From Staphylococcus carnosus (lineage in GTDB: Bacteria; Bacillota; Bacilli; Staphylococcales; Staphylococcaceae), in the NCBI RefSeq assembly GCF_900458435.1, contig NZ_UHCT01000001.1:620001-684000 (forward strand): a DNA stretch of 64,000 nt, given 5' to 3'. Numbering within the stretch: position 1 is the first letter of the stretch; every line of letters begins with the position of its first letter. Positions 38,574 to 47,389 of this stretch are shown one piece after another. A model generated the notes under the pieces. That model was not told the origin of the DNA and ran no database searches. It saw only the letters and a program-made list of their open reading frames with translations. Made by a program: the position numbers and the translations under genes.

Positions 38574-39296
38574 ATGTCGCAAACGATAATCGTGATGCAT
38601 GGTATGAGACGTGGTAAGCAAAATCAATTATTAATGGAAGAACTAGAACATGTAGGCAAACAGGTAAATGGAGAATTTGATGTCGCATTTATTGAAAGCG
38701 ATGAATTATCTTTACCGCAAGTTATACGTAAGTATTTAGCAGAAGGCGAGCATTATTTTACCATCGTGCCTTTGCTTTTATTTTCTGGCCGACATTATTT
38801 AGAAGATATACCAACCATCATGAAAGAAATGCAGTTGATGTTTCCAGGAAGTATTCATTATCAAATTCGTCAGCCCCTTTGTTATCATCCAGCACTGACA
38901 AACTGGATTCAAAAACGAATTGATGCATGGAAATATCAAAATAATTCGAATTCTGCGATTGTATTAATTGGTCATGGAAGTCCATTTTTGACAGAACCTG
39001 ATGATGAATTAAATATGTTGAAAGAAAAGTGCCAAACAGAGTGTCCAGTTTATACAATGATGTTTTATGGAGACTTGCAGTTTGAAAAGCTTTTACCAGA
39101 AATGAAAGATAACTATGAACATATTTTACTCATCCCAGTGTTTTTCTATGATGGATTCTTAGTCAATAAAATCAAGAAGAAAATTAATGATATCAAGGGC
39201 AACTCAGATATGACGATTGCACATGCATTAAATTTCGAACCAGAAATAGATGAGATGTTGGCAGCGCGATTAAATGAAGTTAAGGAGTTTTCTTAA
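38574..39296 (+). CDS. nirR: Sirohydrochlorin ferrochelatase-like protein (NirR)
   Basis: CbiX/SirB-type chelatase of 240 residues. The N-terminal IIVMHGMRRGKQN and internal LIGHGSPF are the two conserved His-containing chelatase strands. It would insert Fe2+ into sirohydrochlorin for the siroheme of nitrite reductase. In S. carnosus this gene is known as nirR and is needed for active nitrite reductase. AAAGGGGGA precedes the ATG. First gene of the nirR-(precorrin-2 dehydrogenase)-nirB-nirD-cobA operon; its stop abuts the next ATG. Confidence 0.88.
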   Translation: MSQTIIVMHGMRRGKQNQLLMEELEHVGKQVNGEFDVAFIESDELSLPQVIRKYLAEGEHYFTIVPLLLFSGRHYLEDIPTIMKEMQLMFPGSIHYQIRQPLCYHPALTNWIQKRIDAWKYQNNSNSAIVLIGHGSPFLTEPDDELNMLKEKCQTECPVYTMMFYGDLQFEKLLPEMKDNYEHILLIPVFFYDGFLVNKIKKKINDIKGNSDMTIAHALNFEPEIDEMLAARLNEVKEFS

Positions 39297-39752
39297 ATGT
39301 ATCCAATACAACTTAATTTGAAAAATAAACGTGTCGCACTGATAGGCGGTGGTCGTATTGGTTTTCGTAAATTCAAACAACTTGCTAAAGCAGATTGCGG
39401 CGAAGTAACAGTTATCAGCAAAGCGTTTTGGCCAGAATTTTTCGAACATTCTTATCCTGGCATTAAATTGATTACAAAAGATTACGATAAAGAAGATATA
39501 GCAGATGCAGATGTTGTGATTATCGCGACGGATTCACAAGAAATCAACGATAAAATCAAACAAGATACTACGCCTCAGCAATTAGTAAACCATACGGGTG
39601 ATAAATCACAATCAGATTTTTTCAATATGATAGAATTTGATTTTGAAGATTTAGCCATCAGTGTGCGTTCAAACGGCGGGGATTATAAAAAAGTAAAACA
39701 AGTTTCAAAAGCGATAGAAAAGTATTTACAGGAAGAATATGGGAGGGAATAA
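39297..39752 (+). CDS. Precorrin-2 dehydrogenase (SirC/Met8p-like)
   Basis: NAD-dependent siroheme biosynthesis enzyme of 151 residues that oxidises precorrin-2 to sirohydrochlorin. The Rossmann motif ALIGGGRIGFRKFKQL (about 14-29) and DVVIIATDSQEIN are typical. It is shorter than the CysG N-terminal domain and lacks the full dimerisation tail. The ATG directly follows the nirR stop. I recall the S. carnosus name sirA for this position but leave the symbol blank because the sir names conflict between genera. Confidence 0.9.
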   Translation: MYPIQLNLKNKRVALIGGGRIGFRKFKQLAKADCGEVTVISKAFWPEFFEHSYPGIKLITKDYDKEDIADADVVIIATDSQEINDKIKQDTTPQQLVNHTGDKSQSDFFNMIEFDFEDLAISVRSNGGDYKKVKQVSKAIEKYLQEEYGRE

Positions 39753-39755
39753 CGG

Positions 39756-42161
39756 ATGTCTAAACAACGATTAGTTATGATCGGAAATGGGATGGCCGGA
39801 GTAAGAACAATTGAGGAAATTATAGATCGAGATCCTGATAAATTCGATATTACAATTATTGGGAAAGAACCATATCCGAACTATAACCGTATCATGTTAT
39901 CTAATATTTTACAGAAAAAGATGACAGTTGAAGAAACGATAATGAATCCTTATTCATGGTATGAAGAAAATGGTATTGCATTAATTACTGGAGAAAAAGC
40001 AACACGTGTTAATCGTGAAAAACATATAGTAGAGACTGAAAAAGGTCGCGAGATTCCTTATGATATCTGTATTTTCGCAACAGGTTCTAAAGCATTTGTA
40101 TTACCAATTCCAGGACATGAGTTACCAAGTGTAATCGGTTGGCGTACAATCGAAGATACTGAACGTATGATTGAGATTGCACAAGATAAAAAAGAAGCCA
40201 CTGTTATCGGCGGTGGTTTGCTTGGTCTTGAATGTGCTCGAGGATTATTGGATCAAGGTATGAATGTCACAGTTGTACATCTTGCTGAATGGCTGATGGA
40301 AATGCAATTAGACCGTCAAGCAGGAGATATGCTGCGTGAAGATTTAGAAAAGCAAGGCATGAAATTTGAACTTGGTGCTAATACAAAAGAAATTATCGGA
40401 AACCAAGATGTAGAAGCGATTCGTTTGGCGGATGGCCGCGACCTGCCTGCTGATTTAGTTGTTATGGCAGTAGGTATCAAACCATTTACACAAGAAGCAA
40501 TTGATTCTGGCATCGATGTTGAACGCGGTATTGTCGTAGATGATTTTATGCGTACAAGTGATCCTGAAATTTATGCAGTTGGTGAATGTGCACAACATAA
40601 CTGCAAAGTTTATGGTTTAGTTGCGCCTTTATATGAACAAGGTAAAGTATTAGCTGATCATTTAACAGGTCGTCCTACTGAAGGTTATCAAGGTTCTACA
40701 ACATTTACTTCTTTGAAAGTGTCTGGTTGTGATTTATATAGCGCAGGTCAAATTCAAGAAGATGATGAAGTCGAAGGTGTAGAAATTTATAACAGTCATG
40801 ATCATGTCTACAAAAAAATCTTCTTAAAAGAAGAAAGAGTTGTAGGGGCTGTCTTATATGGTGATACAGATGACGGCACACGTTTCTTCAATATGATGAA
40901 AAAGCGTGAACCGATTGAAGACTATACACTTGTCTCTCTTTTACAAAAAGTAGGAGAAGAAGCGGTATCTACAGTTGCTGATATGGATGACAGCGAGACA
41001 ATTTGTGGTTGTAACGGTGTATCAAAAGGGAAAATTGTCAGTGCGATTGTTGAAGATGGTTTAACTTCAGTGGCTGAAGTGACTAAAGCAACAAAAGCAG
41101 GTAATTCTTGCGGTAAGTGTAAACCGCAAATCGGTGAATTATTAGAACATACATTAGGCGGTGCTTTTGTAGCATCTAAGCCAGCTGGTATTTGCGATTG
41201 TACAGAATTAACACGTGATCAAATCGTAACGCAAATTCGTGCCAAAGGTTTAAAAACATCGAAAGAAGTACGTCATGTTCTAGACTGGAAAAATAAAGGC
41301 GGTTGTCCGAAGTGTCGTCCAGCTATCAACTATTATTTGAATATGGTTTATCCTCATGAACATGAAGATGAAAAAGCATCACGTTTTGCAAATGAACGAT
41401 ACCATGCCAATATTCAAAATGATGGAACATTCTCTGTTATCCCACAAATGCGCGGTGGTGTCACAAATCCTGATCAACTTATACGTTTAGGTGAAGTTGC
41501 GAAGAAGTATGATGTGCCATTGGTAAAAGTAACAGGTTCCCAACGTATCGGTTTATATGGTATTAGCAAAGAAGACTTGCCGAAGGTTTGGAAAGATTTA
41601 GGTATGCGTTCAGCCTCTGCATATGCTAAGAAAACACGTTCTGTTAAAAGTTGTGTCGGTAAAGAATTCTGTCGTTTCGGAACACAATATACAACACGTC
41701 TTGGTATTCGCTTAGAAGAAACGTTTGAATATATCGATACGCCGCATAAATTTAAAATGGGTGTTTCTGGTTGTCCGCGTAGCTGTGTTGAATCTGGTGT
41801 GAAAGACTTCGGTGTAATCGGAGTAGAAAATGGTTTCCAAATTTATATTGGCGGTAACGGCGGTACTGAAGTAACGAAAGGTCAATTCTTAACTACAGTA
41901 GAAACTGAAGAAGACGTGATTCAATTATGCGGTGCTTATATGCAATATTACCGTGAAACTGGTATATATGCGGAACGTACTGCACCTTGGTTAGAACGTA
42001 TGGGCTTTGAAAATGTAAAAGAATATGTTTTGGATCCTGAACGTCAAAAAGCATTATATGATCGTATCATGGATGCCAAACGTGCTGTGGCAGAAGAACC
42101 ATGGTCAGAAATTGTTAATGATCAAGCAGATCAAAAAATCTTTAAAGTAGAGAAGGTGTAA
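39756..42161 (+). CDS. nirB: NADH-dependent nitrite reductase, large subunit
   Basis: Cytoplasmic assimilatory-type/detoxifying enzyme of 801 residues that reduces nitrite to ammonium. Domains in order: FAD/NADH oxidoreductase (IGNGMAGVRTIEEI at the start, second motif VIGGGLLGLECARGL near 150), two BFD-like [2Fe-2S] segments (CGCNGVSKG...CGKCKPQIG and CDCTELTRD...CPKCRP), then the siroheme/[4Fe-4S] half with ligands in KSCVGKEFCRFG and VSGCPRSCVES. All key cysteines are present. The ATG lies 4 bases after the preceding stop region with GGGAGGGAA before it. Confidence 0.97.
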   Translation: MSKQRLVMIGNGMAGVRTIEEIIDRDPDKFDITIIGKEPYPNYNRIMLSNILQKKMTVEETIMNPYSWYEENGIALITGEKATRVNREKHIVETEKGREIPYDICIFATGSKAFVLPIPGHELPSVIGWRTIEDTERMIEIAQDKKEATVIGGGLLGLECARGLLDQGMNVTVVHLAEWLMEMQLDRQAGDMLREDLEKQGMKFELGANTKEIIGNQDVEAIRLADGRDLPADLVVMAVGIKPFTQEAIDSGIDVERGIVVDDFMRTSDPEIYAVGECAQHNCKVYGLVAPLYEQGKVLADHLTGRPTEGYQGSTTFTSLKVSGCDLYSAGQIQEDDEVEGVEIYNSHDHVYKKIFLKEERVVGAVLYGDTDDGTRFFNMMKKREPIEDYTLVSLLQKVGEEAVSTVADMDDSETICGCNGVSKGKIVSAIVEDGLTSVAEVTKATKAGNSCGKCKPQIGELLEHTLGGAFVASKPAGICDCTELTRDQIVTQIRAKGLKTSKEVRHVLDWKNKGGCPKCRPAINYYLNMVYPHEHEDEKASRFANERYHANIQNDGTFSVIPQMRGGVTNPDQLIRLGEVAKKYDVPLVKVTGSQRIGLYGISKEDLPKVWKDLGMRSASAYAKKTRSVKSCVGKEFCRFGTQYTTRLGIRLEETFEYIDTPHKFKMGVSGCPRSCVESGVKDFGVIGVENGFQIYIGGNGGTEVTKGQFLTTVETEEDVIQLCGAYMQYYRETGIYAERTAPWLERMGFENVKEYVLDPERQKALYDRIMDAKRAVAEEPWSEIVNDQADQKIFKVEKV

Positions 42162-42163
42162 GC

Positions 42164-42478
42164 ATGCGAGCAATAGAAAAAGTAAGAGTAGCAGCATTAG
42201 AGGATTTAACACCTTTAATTGGTACAAAAGTTCTCGTACGCGATAAAGAAATTGGATTGTTTTTAACAGAAGACGGTAGAATTTTTGCGGTTAATAATGT
42301 TTGTCCGCACAAACAAGGTCCTTTATCAGAAGGAACTGTAAGTGAACATTCAGTATTTTGTCCACTTCACGATCAACAAATTGATTTAGAAACAGGCCTT
42401 GTTCAAGAACCGGATACGGGTTGCGTTGAAACATATGAAGTCGAAATCATCGATGGAGATGTATATTTATGTCTGTAA
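42164..42478 (+). CDS. nirD: Nitrite reductase small subunit (Rieske type)
   Basis: Protein of 104 residues with a Rieske fold. The ligand pairs CPHK and CPLHD (C-x-H and C-x2-H) are both intact, so a real [2Fe-2S] cluster is expected, unlike enterobacterial NirD which lacks the ligands. It partners NirB. It starts 3 bases after the nirB stop (AAGGTG ribosome site) and overlaps cobA by 10 bases. Confidence 0.95.
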   Translation: MRAIEKVRVAALEDLTPLIGTKVLVRDKEIGLFLTEDGRIFAVNNVCPHKQGPLSEGTVSEHSVFCPLHDQQIDLETGLVQEPDTGCVETYEVEIIDGDVYLCL

Positions 42479-43422
42479 GTCCAACCGGCCATGTTTATCT
42501 TATCGGAGCGGGTCCAGGAAACCCGAACTTATTAACACGTAAGGCTGAACATCTTATTCGAACAGCGGATATCATTTTGTATGACCGCTTAGTTAATCCA
42601 TTTATCTTACAACTTGCACCACCTGAAATAGAGATTATTGATGTTGGCAAAAAGCCCTATAGCAGACACATTCAACAAAGTGAAATTAATGAAGTATTAT
42701 TAGATGCTGCTTACAAACATCGAAATGTTGTCCGTTTAAAAGGTGGAGACCCTGCAATTTTCGGCAGAGTTCATGAAGAAGTAGATATTTTAAAAGAACA
42801 CAACATTCCTTGTGAAATTGTACCAGGCATTACGACAGCCAGTGCAGCAGCTGCAACGCTCGGTGTCGGACTGACTTGCCGTAATGTCTCAACAAGTGTG
42901 ACATTGACGACAGGCAGTTTTAAAGGATCTGAAGAACAAGAGATTGATATTGCTTCTTTAATTGATGGCGGCACATTAGCCATTTATATGGGAATCAAAC
43001 GTTTGCATACGATAATTACTCAAATCTATAAGCAAGTGGGTAAAGATTATCCGATTTGTGCAGTGTTTGATGTATCTTATGCGACACAAAAAGTTATCAC
43101 TGGCCACCTTTCTGATATTGAGAAAAAAGTACAAGCCAATGCACCAGAAGATGCACCTGGTATATTGCTTATTGGTGATGCATTAGAGTATGCGGATGAA
43201 AATACACATATTCAGTTGGAAGAAACATCAAAATATTTCGGTAAAGAATGTATCGTAACCGGACCAAGAGAAGCAGCAATTGAAAAAGCATTTGAAATAT
43301 ATGATGCAGGCGGCTGGTGTATGATAGATCCGAACAGCGATGACCATTATCATCAAAGTCAATTAGATTTGATTTATCGTTATATGCAAGTGAATGACAA
43401 TACAATCATTGTAAAAGCATAG
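42469..43422 (+). CDS. cobA: Uroporphyrinogen-III C-methyltransferase (SUMT)
   Basis: S-adenosylmethionine-dependent methylase of 317 residues making precorrin-2, the first step of siroheme synthesis. Hallmarks are VYLIGAGPGNPNLLTRKA, VVRLKGGDPAIFGR, and VPGITTASAAAATLG. Typical SUMT ends near residue 245; the last 70 residues (ECIVTGPREAAIEKAFEI to the end) form an extra domain that looks like a fragment of a uroporphyrinogen-III synthase-like fold, origin uncertain. It completes the siroheme pathway in the same operon as its user NirB. Confidence 0.93.
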   Translation: MSVSPTGHVYLIGAGPGNPNLLTRKAEHLIRTADIILYDRLVNPFILQLAPPEIEIIDVGKKPYSRHIQQSEINEVLLDAAYKHRNVVRLKGGDPAIFGRVHEEVDILKEHNIPCEIVPGITTASAAAATLGVGLTCRNVSTSVTLTTGSFKGSEEQEIDIASLIDGGTLAIYMGIKRLHTIITQIYKQVGKDYPICAVFDVSYATQKVITGHLSDIEKKVQANAPEDAPGILLIGDALEYADENTHIQLEETSKYFGKECIVTGPREAAIEKAFEIYDAGGWCMIDPNSDDHYHQSQLDLIYRYMQVNDNTIIVKA

Positions 43423-43430
43423 TAAGTATA

Positions 43431-43455
43431 AAACGGGCTGAGGCCCGTTTTTTTA
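43431..43455 (+). terminator. Terminator of the nir operon
   Basis: AAACGGGC-TGAG-GCCCGTTT followed by seven T. Confidence 0.95.
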
Positions 43456-43572
43456 TGCGTATTTTTATACAAGTTGTGCCTAAGTATATTGCTGGTCGGT
43501 AATGACAGAAGAATCCCAAACAATATACTGTTAAATCTATGTATATCTTTTTAACACCAAGTGCAATAAAAG

Positions 43573-43607
43573 TAGGGAATACCCCTAGGCATATAGGAGA
43601 ATCCCTA
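43573..43607 (+). promoter_or_regulatory. Two NreC-type palindromes before narG
   Basis: TAGGG-AATAC-CCCTA (43573-43587, perfect) and TAGGA-GAAT-CCCTA (43594-43607). Their starts are 21 bases apart, two helical turns. This matches the GC-rich palindrome described for NreC binding at S. carnosus nar promoters. The rest of 43456-43714 shows no other element. Confidence 0.8.
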
Positions 43608-43714
43608 ATACCTGAAACACTCATCAAAATATACAATTAAATTAAGTCGAAAAAGCAGTCACTGATAATTGAACAGCTAAGTGTGCAACGTAATTTGATG
43701 AGAGGATGTTATAT

Positions 43715-46700
43715 ATGGCGAAATTTGGAATGAACTTTTTTAAGCCAACTGAAAAATTTAACGGCAATTGGTCGGTTTTAACAGATAAAAGCAGAGAATG
43801 GGAGAAAATGTATCGTGAACGTTGGAGTCACGATAAAGTCGTACGTACAACGCATGGCGTGAACTGTACAGGTTCATGTTCTTGGAAAGTATTTGTAAAA
43901 AATGGGGTTATCACTTGGGAGAACCAACAAACAGATTATCCAAGCTGCGGACCGGATATGCCTGAGTTTGAACCGCGCGGATGTCCACGTGGGGCGTCAT
44001 TTTCTTGGTATGAATATAGTCCGCTTCGCGTACGTTACCCTTATATGCGCGGCAAGTTATGGGAACTTTGGACCACAGCACTAGAAGAACATGAAGGAAA
44101 CAACATTGCTGCATGGGCTTCAATCGTAGAAGATCCTGAAAAGGCAAAGATTTATAAAAATGCACGCGGTAAAGGCGGACACATGCGTGTGTCTTGGAAA
44201 GATGTATTGCAGCTGATTGCAGCACAATTATTATACACAATTAAAAAAGACGGTCCTGACCGTATCGCTGGTTTTACACCTATCCCAGCAATGTCTATGT
44301 TGAGTTATGCATCAGGTGCACGATTCATCAATTTAATGGGTGGAGAAATGTTAAGTTTCTATGATTGGTATGCAGATTTACCACCAGCTTCACCGCAAAT
44401 TTGGGGTGAACAAACAGACGTTCCTGAATCTAGTGACTGGTATAACGCTAACTACATTATTATGTGGGGCTCTAACGTACCATTAACACGTACACCAGAT
44501 GCGCACTTTATGACTGAAGTACGTTATAAAGGAACAAAAGTAGTTTCTGTCGCACCAGATTATGCTGAAAACGTAAAATTTGCAGATAACTGGTTAGCGC
44601 CGAACCCTGGTACAGATGCTGCGGTAGCACAAGCGATGACACACGTTATCTTACAAAAATATTATGTAGATGAACCTTCAGAAATGTTTGTCAACTATGC
44701 GAAACAATATACAGATATGCCATTCTTATTAATGTTTGATGAGCATGAAGGCGGCTATAAAGCAGGACGCTTTTTACGTGCAAGCGATTTAGGTATGGAA
44801 TCTGAAAATAATGAATGGAAACCAGTTATTGTTGATAACGAATCCGGTGAAATCATTGTTCCGAACGGTACTATGGGACAACGTTGGGAAGAAGGCAAAC
44901 AATGGAACTTGAAATTAGAAAATGAAGATGGTTCTAAAGTAGATCCTGCGTTGTCAGTTGCTGAAGGTGAACATGACATCGATATCATGAAATTCCCTTA
45001 TTTCGATAATGCAGGTAATGGTATTTTCGAACGTCCGATTGCATCTCGAGAAGTGACATTAGCAGACGGTAAGAAAGTCAAAGTAGCAACAGTTTATGAC
45101 TTAATGACAAGCCAATATGGTATCCGTCGTTTCAACCATGAACTTGAAGCTAAAGGTTTCGATGATGCTGAAACACAATATACACCAGCATGGCAAGAAG
45201 CAGTAGCAGGTGTGAAGCAAGATGTGATTACACAAGTAGCAACAGAATTTGCACAAAATGCAATCGATACAGGCGGTCGCTCAATGATTATCATGGGTGC
45301 CGGTATTAACCACTGGTTCAACTCAGATACGATTTATCGTGCTGTCTTAAACTTAGTTATGCTTTGCGGCTGCCAAGGTGTTAACGGCGGAGGCTGGGCG
45401 CACTATGTAGGACAAGAAAAATGTCGTCCGATTGAAGGATGGAGCACGATTGCGTTCGCTAAAGACTGGCAAGGTCCGCCGCGTCTGCAAAATGGTACAA
45501 GCTGGTTCTATTTCACTACGGATCAATGGAAATATGAAGAATCAGGTGTTGATAAATTAGCTTCACCGCTTGCAGGTGAACTTAAACATAAACACCCTGC
45601 AGATTATAACGTTACTGCAGCACGCTTAGGTTGGCTGCCATCTTATCCGCAATTTGATACAAATAGTTTGAGATTTGGAGAAGATGCGAAAGAAGCGGGA
45701 GAATTCACAAATGAAGAAGTATTGAAACGTGCCGTAGAATCTGTAAAAAGTCGTGAAACTAAATTTGCGGTTGAAGATCCAGATTTACGTACGAACCATC
45801 CGAAATCACTATTCATTTGGCGTTCTAACTTGTTATCAAGTTCTGCTAAAGGTCAAGAGTATTTCATGAAACATATGTTAGGTACAAGTTCTGGATTATT
45901 AGCTGAACCGAATGAAGAAGACAAGCCAGAAGAAATGATTTGGCGTGATGATGTACAAGGTAAATTAGATTTAATTGTTGCACTAGATTTCCGAATGACT
46001 TCAACGCCGCTTAAAGCAGATATCGTTTTACCTGCTGCGACATGGTATGAAAAACATGACTTATCATCAACAGACATGCATCCATTCGTACATCCATTCA
46101 ATCCAGCAATTGATCCATTATGGGAGTCTCGTTCTGACTGGGATATTTTCAAATCATTGAGTCAGACAGTATCTGAAATGGCAAAAGTTTATATGCCAGG
46201 TACTTACAAAGATGTGGTGACATCACCATTAGCACATGATTCAAAACAAGAAATTGCCACACCTTACGGCAAAGTGAAAGACTGGACAAAAGGTGAAGTT
46301 GAAGCGATTCCTGGAAAAACAATGCCGGGCTTTGCAGTAGTAGATCGTGATTATACCCTTATTTATGACAAATATGTCACTGCTGGACCTTTATTAGAAA
46401 CAGCAAAATTAGGTGCACATGGTGTCAGCTTCCCAGTTAAAAAACAATATGAAGAAGCAAAAGATATTGTAGGTACTTGGAGTGACGGCACAATTAAAGA
46501 TGGTCGTCCAAGAATTGATACTGCAAGACGTGCAGCAGATGTTGTTTTAAATATTTCTTCAGCAACAAACGGTGAGTTATCTCAAGCGTCTTATAAAGAT
46601 TTAGAAGAAAAAACTGGAATGCCTTTAACAGATATTTCGAGTGACCGAAGTGCTGAAAAAATTACGTTTATGAATATAACATCTCAACCACGGGAGGTTA

Positions 46701-47389
46701 TTCCGACAGCAGTATTCTCAGGTTCAAACAAAGGGAACAAACGTTATTCACCATTTACAACAAATATTGAACGTCTCGTACCATTCCGTACATTAACAGG
46801 ACGTCAAAGTTATTATTTAGATCATGAAATCTTCCAGCAATTCGGTGAAAGCTTGCCGGTATACAAACCAACTTTACCGCCAATGGTATTTGGTACAAAA
46901 GATAAACAAGTTATCGGCGGACAAGACAATTTAGTTTTAAGATATTTAACACCGCATGGTAAATGGAATATCCACTCTACTTACCAAGATAACCAGCACA
47001 TGTTGACACTATTCCGTGGTGGACCAACAGTATGGATTGCTAAAGAAGATGCAGAAGCACACGATATTCACGATAATGATTGGTTAGAAGTTTATAACCG
47101 TAACGGGGTTGTAACAGCGAGAGCCGTTACTTCACACAGAATGCCTAAAGGGACAATGTTTATGTATCACGCACAAGATAAACACATTCAAACACCAGGA
47201 TCTGAAATTACAGGATTACGTGGCGGTTCACATAACGCGCCAACTAGAATCCATTTAAAACCGACACAATTAGTCGGAGGGTATGCGCAAATCAGTTACA
47301 GCTTCAACTATTACGGTCCAATTGGAAACCAAAGAGATGTTTATGTAGCAGTGAGAAAGATGAAGGAGGTAGATTGGCTTGAAGATTAA
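43715..47389 (+). CDS. narG: Respiratory nitrate reductase alpha subunit
   Basis: Molybdopterin-containing catalytic subunit of 1224 residues that reduces nitrate to nitrite at the inner face of the membrane. The N-terminal [4Fe-4S] (FS0) ligands appear as HGVNCTGSC plus a later Cys, with RGCPRGASFSWYEYSP following. The Mo-ligand region is NLMGGEMLSFYDWYADLPPASPQ. The ATG at 43715 (MAKFG) has AGAGGATG upstream; the earlier in-frame start at 43706 lies in that ribosome site. First gene of narGHJI, overlapping narH by 11 bases. Confidence 0.97.
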   Translation: MAKFGMNFFKPTEKFNGNWSVLTDKSREWEKMYRERWSHDKVVRTTHGVNCTGSCSWKVFVKNGVITWENQQTDYPSCGPDMPEFEPRGCPRGASFSWYEYSPLRVRYPYMRGKLWELWTTALEEHEGNNIAAWASIVEDPEKAKIYKNARGKGGHMRVSWKDVLQLIAAQLLYTIKKDGPDRIAGFTPIPAMSMLSYASGARFINLMGGEMLSFYDWYADLPPASPQIWGEQTDVPESSDWYNANYIIMWGSNVPLTRTPDAHFMTEVRYKGTKVVSVAPDYAENVKFADNWLAPNPGTDAAVAQAMTHVILQKYYVDEPSEMFVNYAKQYTDMPFLLMFDEHEGGYKAGRFLRASDLGMESENNEWKPVIVDNESGEIIVPNGTMGQRWEEGKQWNLKLENEDGSKVDPALSVAEGEHDIDIMKFPYFDNAGNGIFERPIASREVTLADGKKVKVATVYDLMTSQYGIRRFNHELEAKGFDDAETQYTPAWQEAVAGVKQDVITQVATEFAQNAIDTGGRSMIIMGAGINHWFNSDTIYRAVLNLVMLCGCQGVNGGGWAHYVGQEKCRPIEGWSTIAFAKDWQGPPRLQNGTSWFYFTTDQWKYEESGVDKLASPLAGELKHKHPADYNVTAARLGWLPSYPQFDTNSLRFGEDAKEAGEFTNEEVLKRAVESVKSRETKFAVEDPDLRTNHPKSLFIWRSNLLSSSAKGQEYFMKHMLGTSSGLLAEPNEEDKPEEMIWRDDVQGKLDLIVALDFRMTSTPLKADIVLPAATWYEKHDLSSTDMHPFVHPFNPAIDPLWESRSDWDIFKSLSQTVSEMAKVYMPGTYKDVVTSPLAHDSKQEIATPYGKVKDWTKGEVEAIPGKTMPGFAVVDRDYTLIYDKYVTAGPLLETAKLGAHGVSFPVKKQYEEAKDIVGTWSDGTIKDGRPRIDTARRAADVVLNISSATNGELSQASYKDLEEKTGMPLTDISSDRSAEKITFMNITSQPREVIPTAVFSGSNKGNKRYSPFTTNIERLVPFRTLTGRQSYYLDHEIFQQFGESLPVYKPTLPPMVFGTKDKQVIGGQDNLVLRYLTPHGKWNIHSTYQDNQHMLTLFRGGPTVWIAKEDAEAHDIHDNDWLEVYNRNGVVTARAVTSHRMPKGTMFMYHAQDKHIQTPGSEITGLRGGSHNAPTRIHLKPTQLVGGYAQISYSFNYYGPIGNQRDVYVAVRKMKEVDWLED

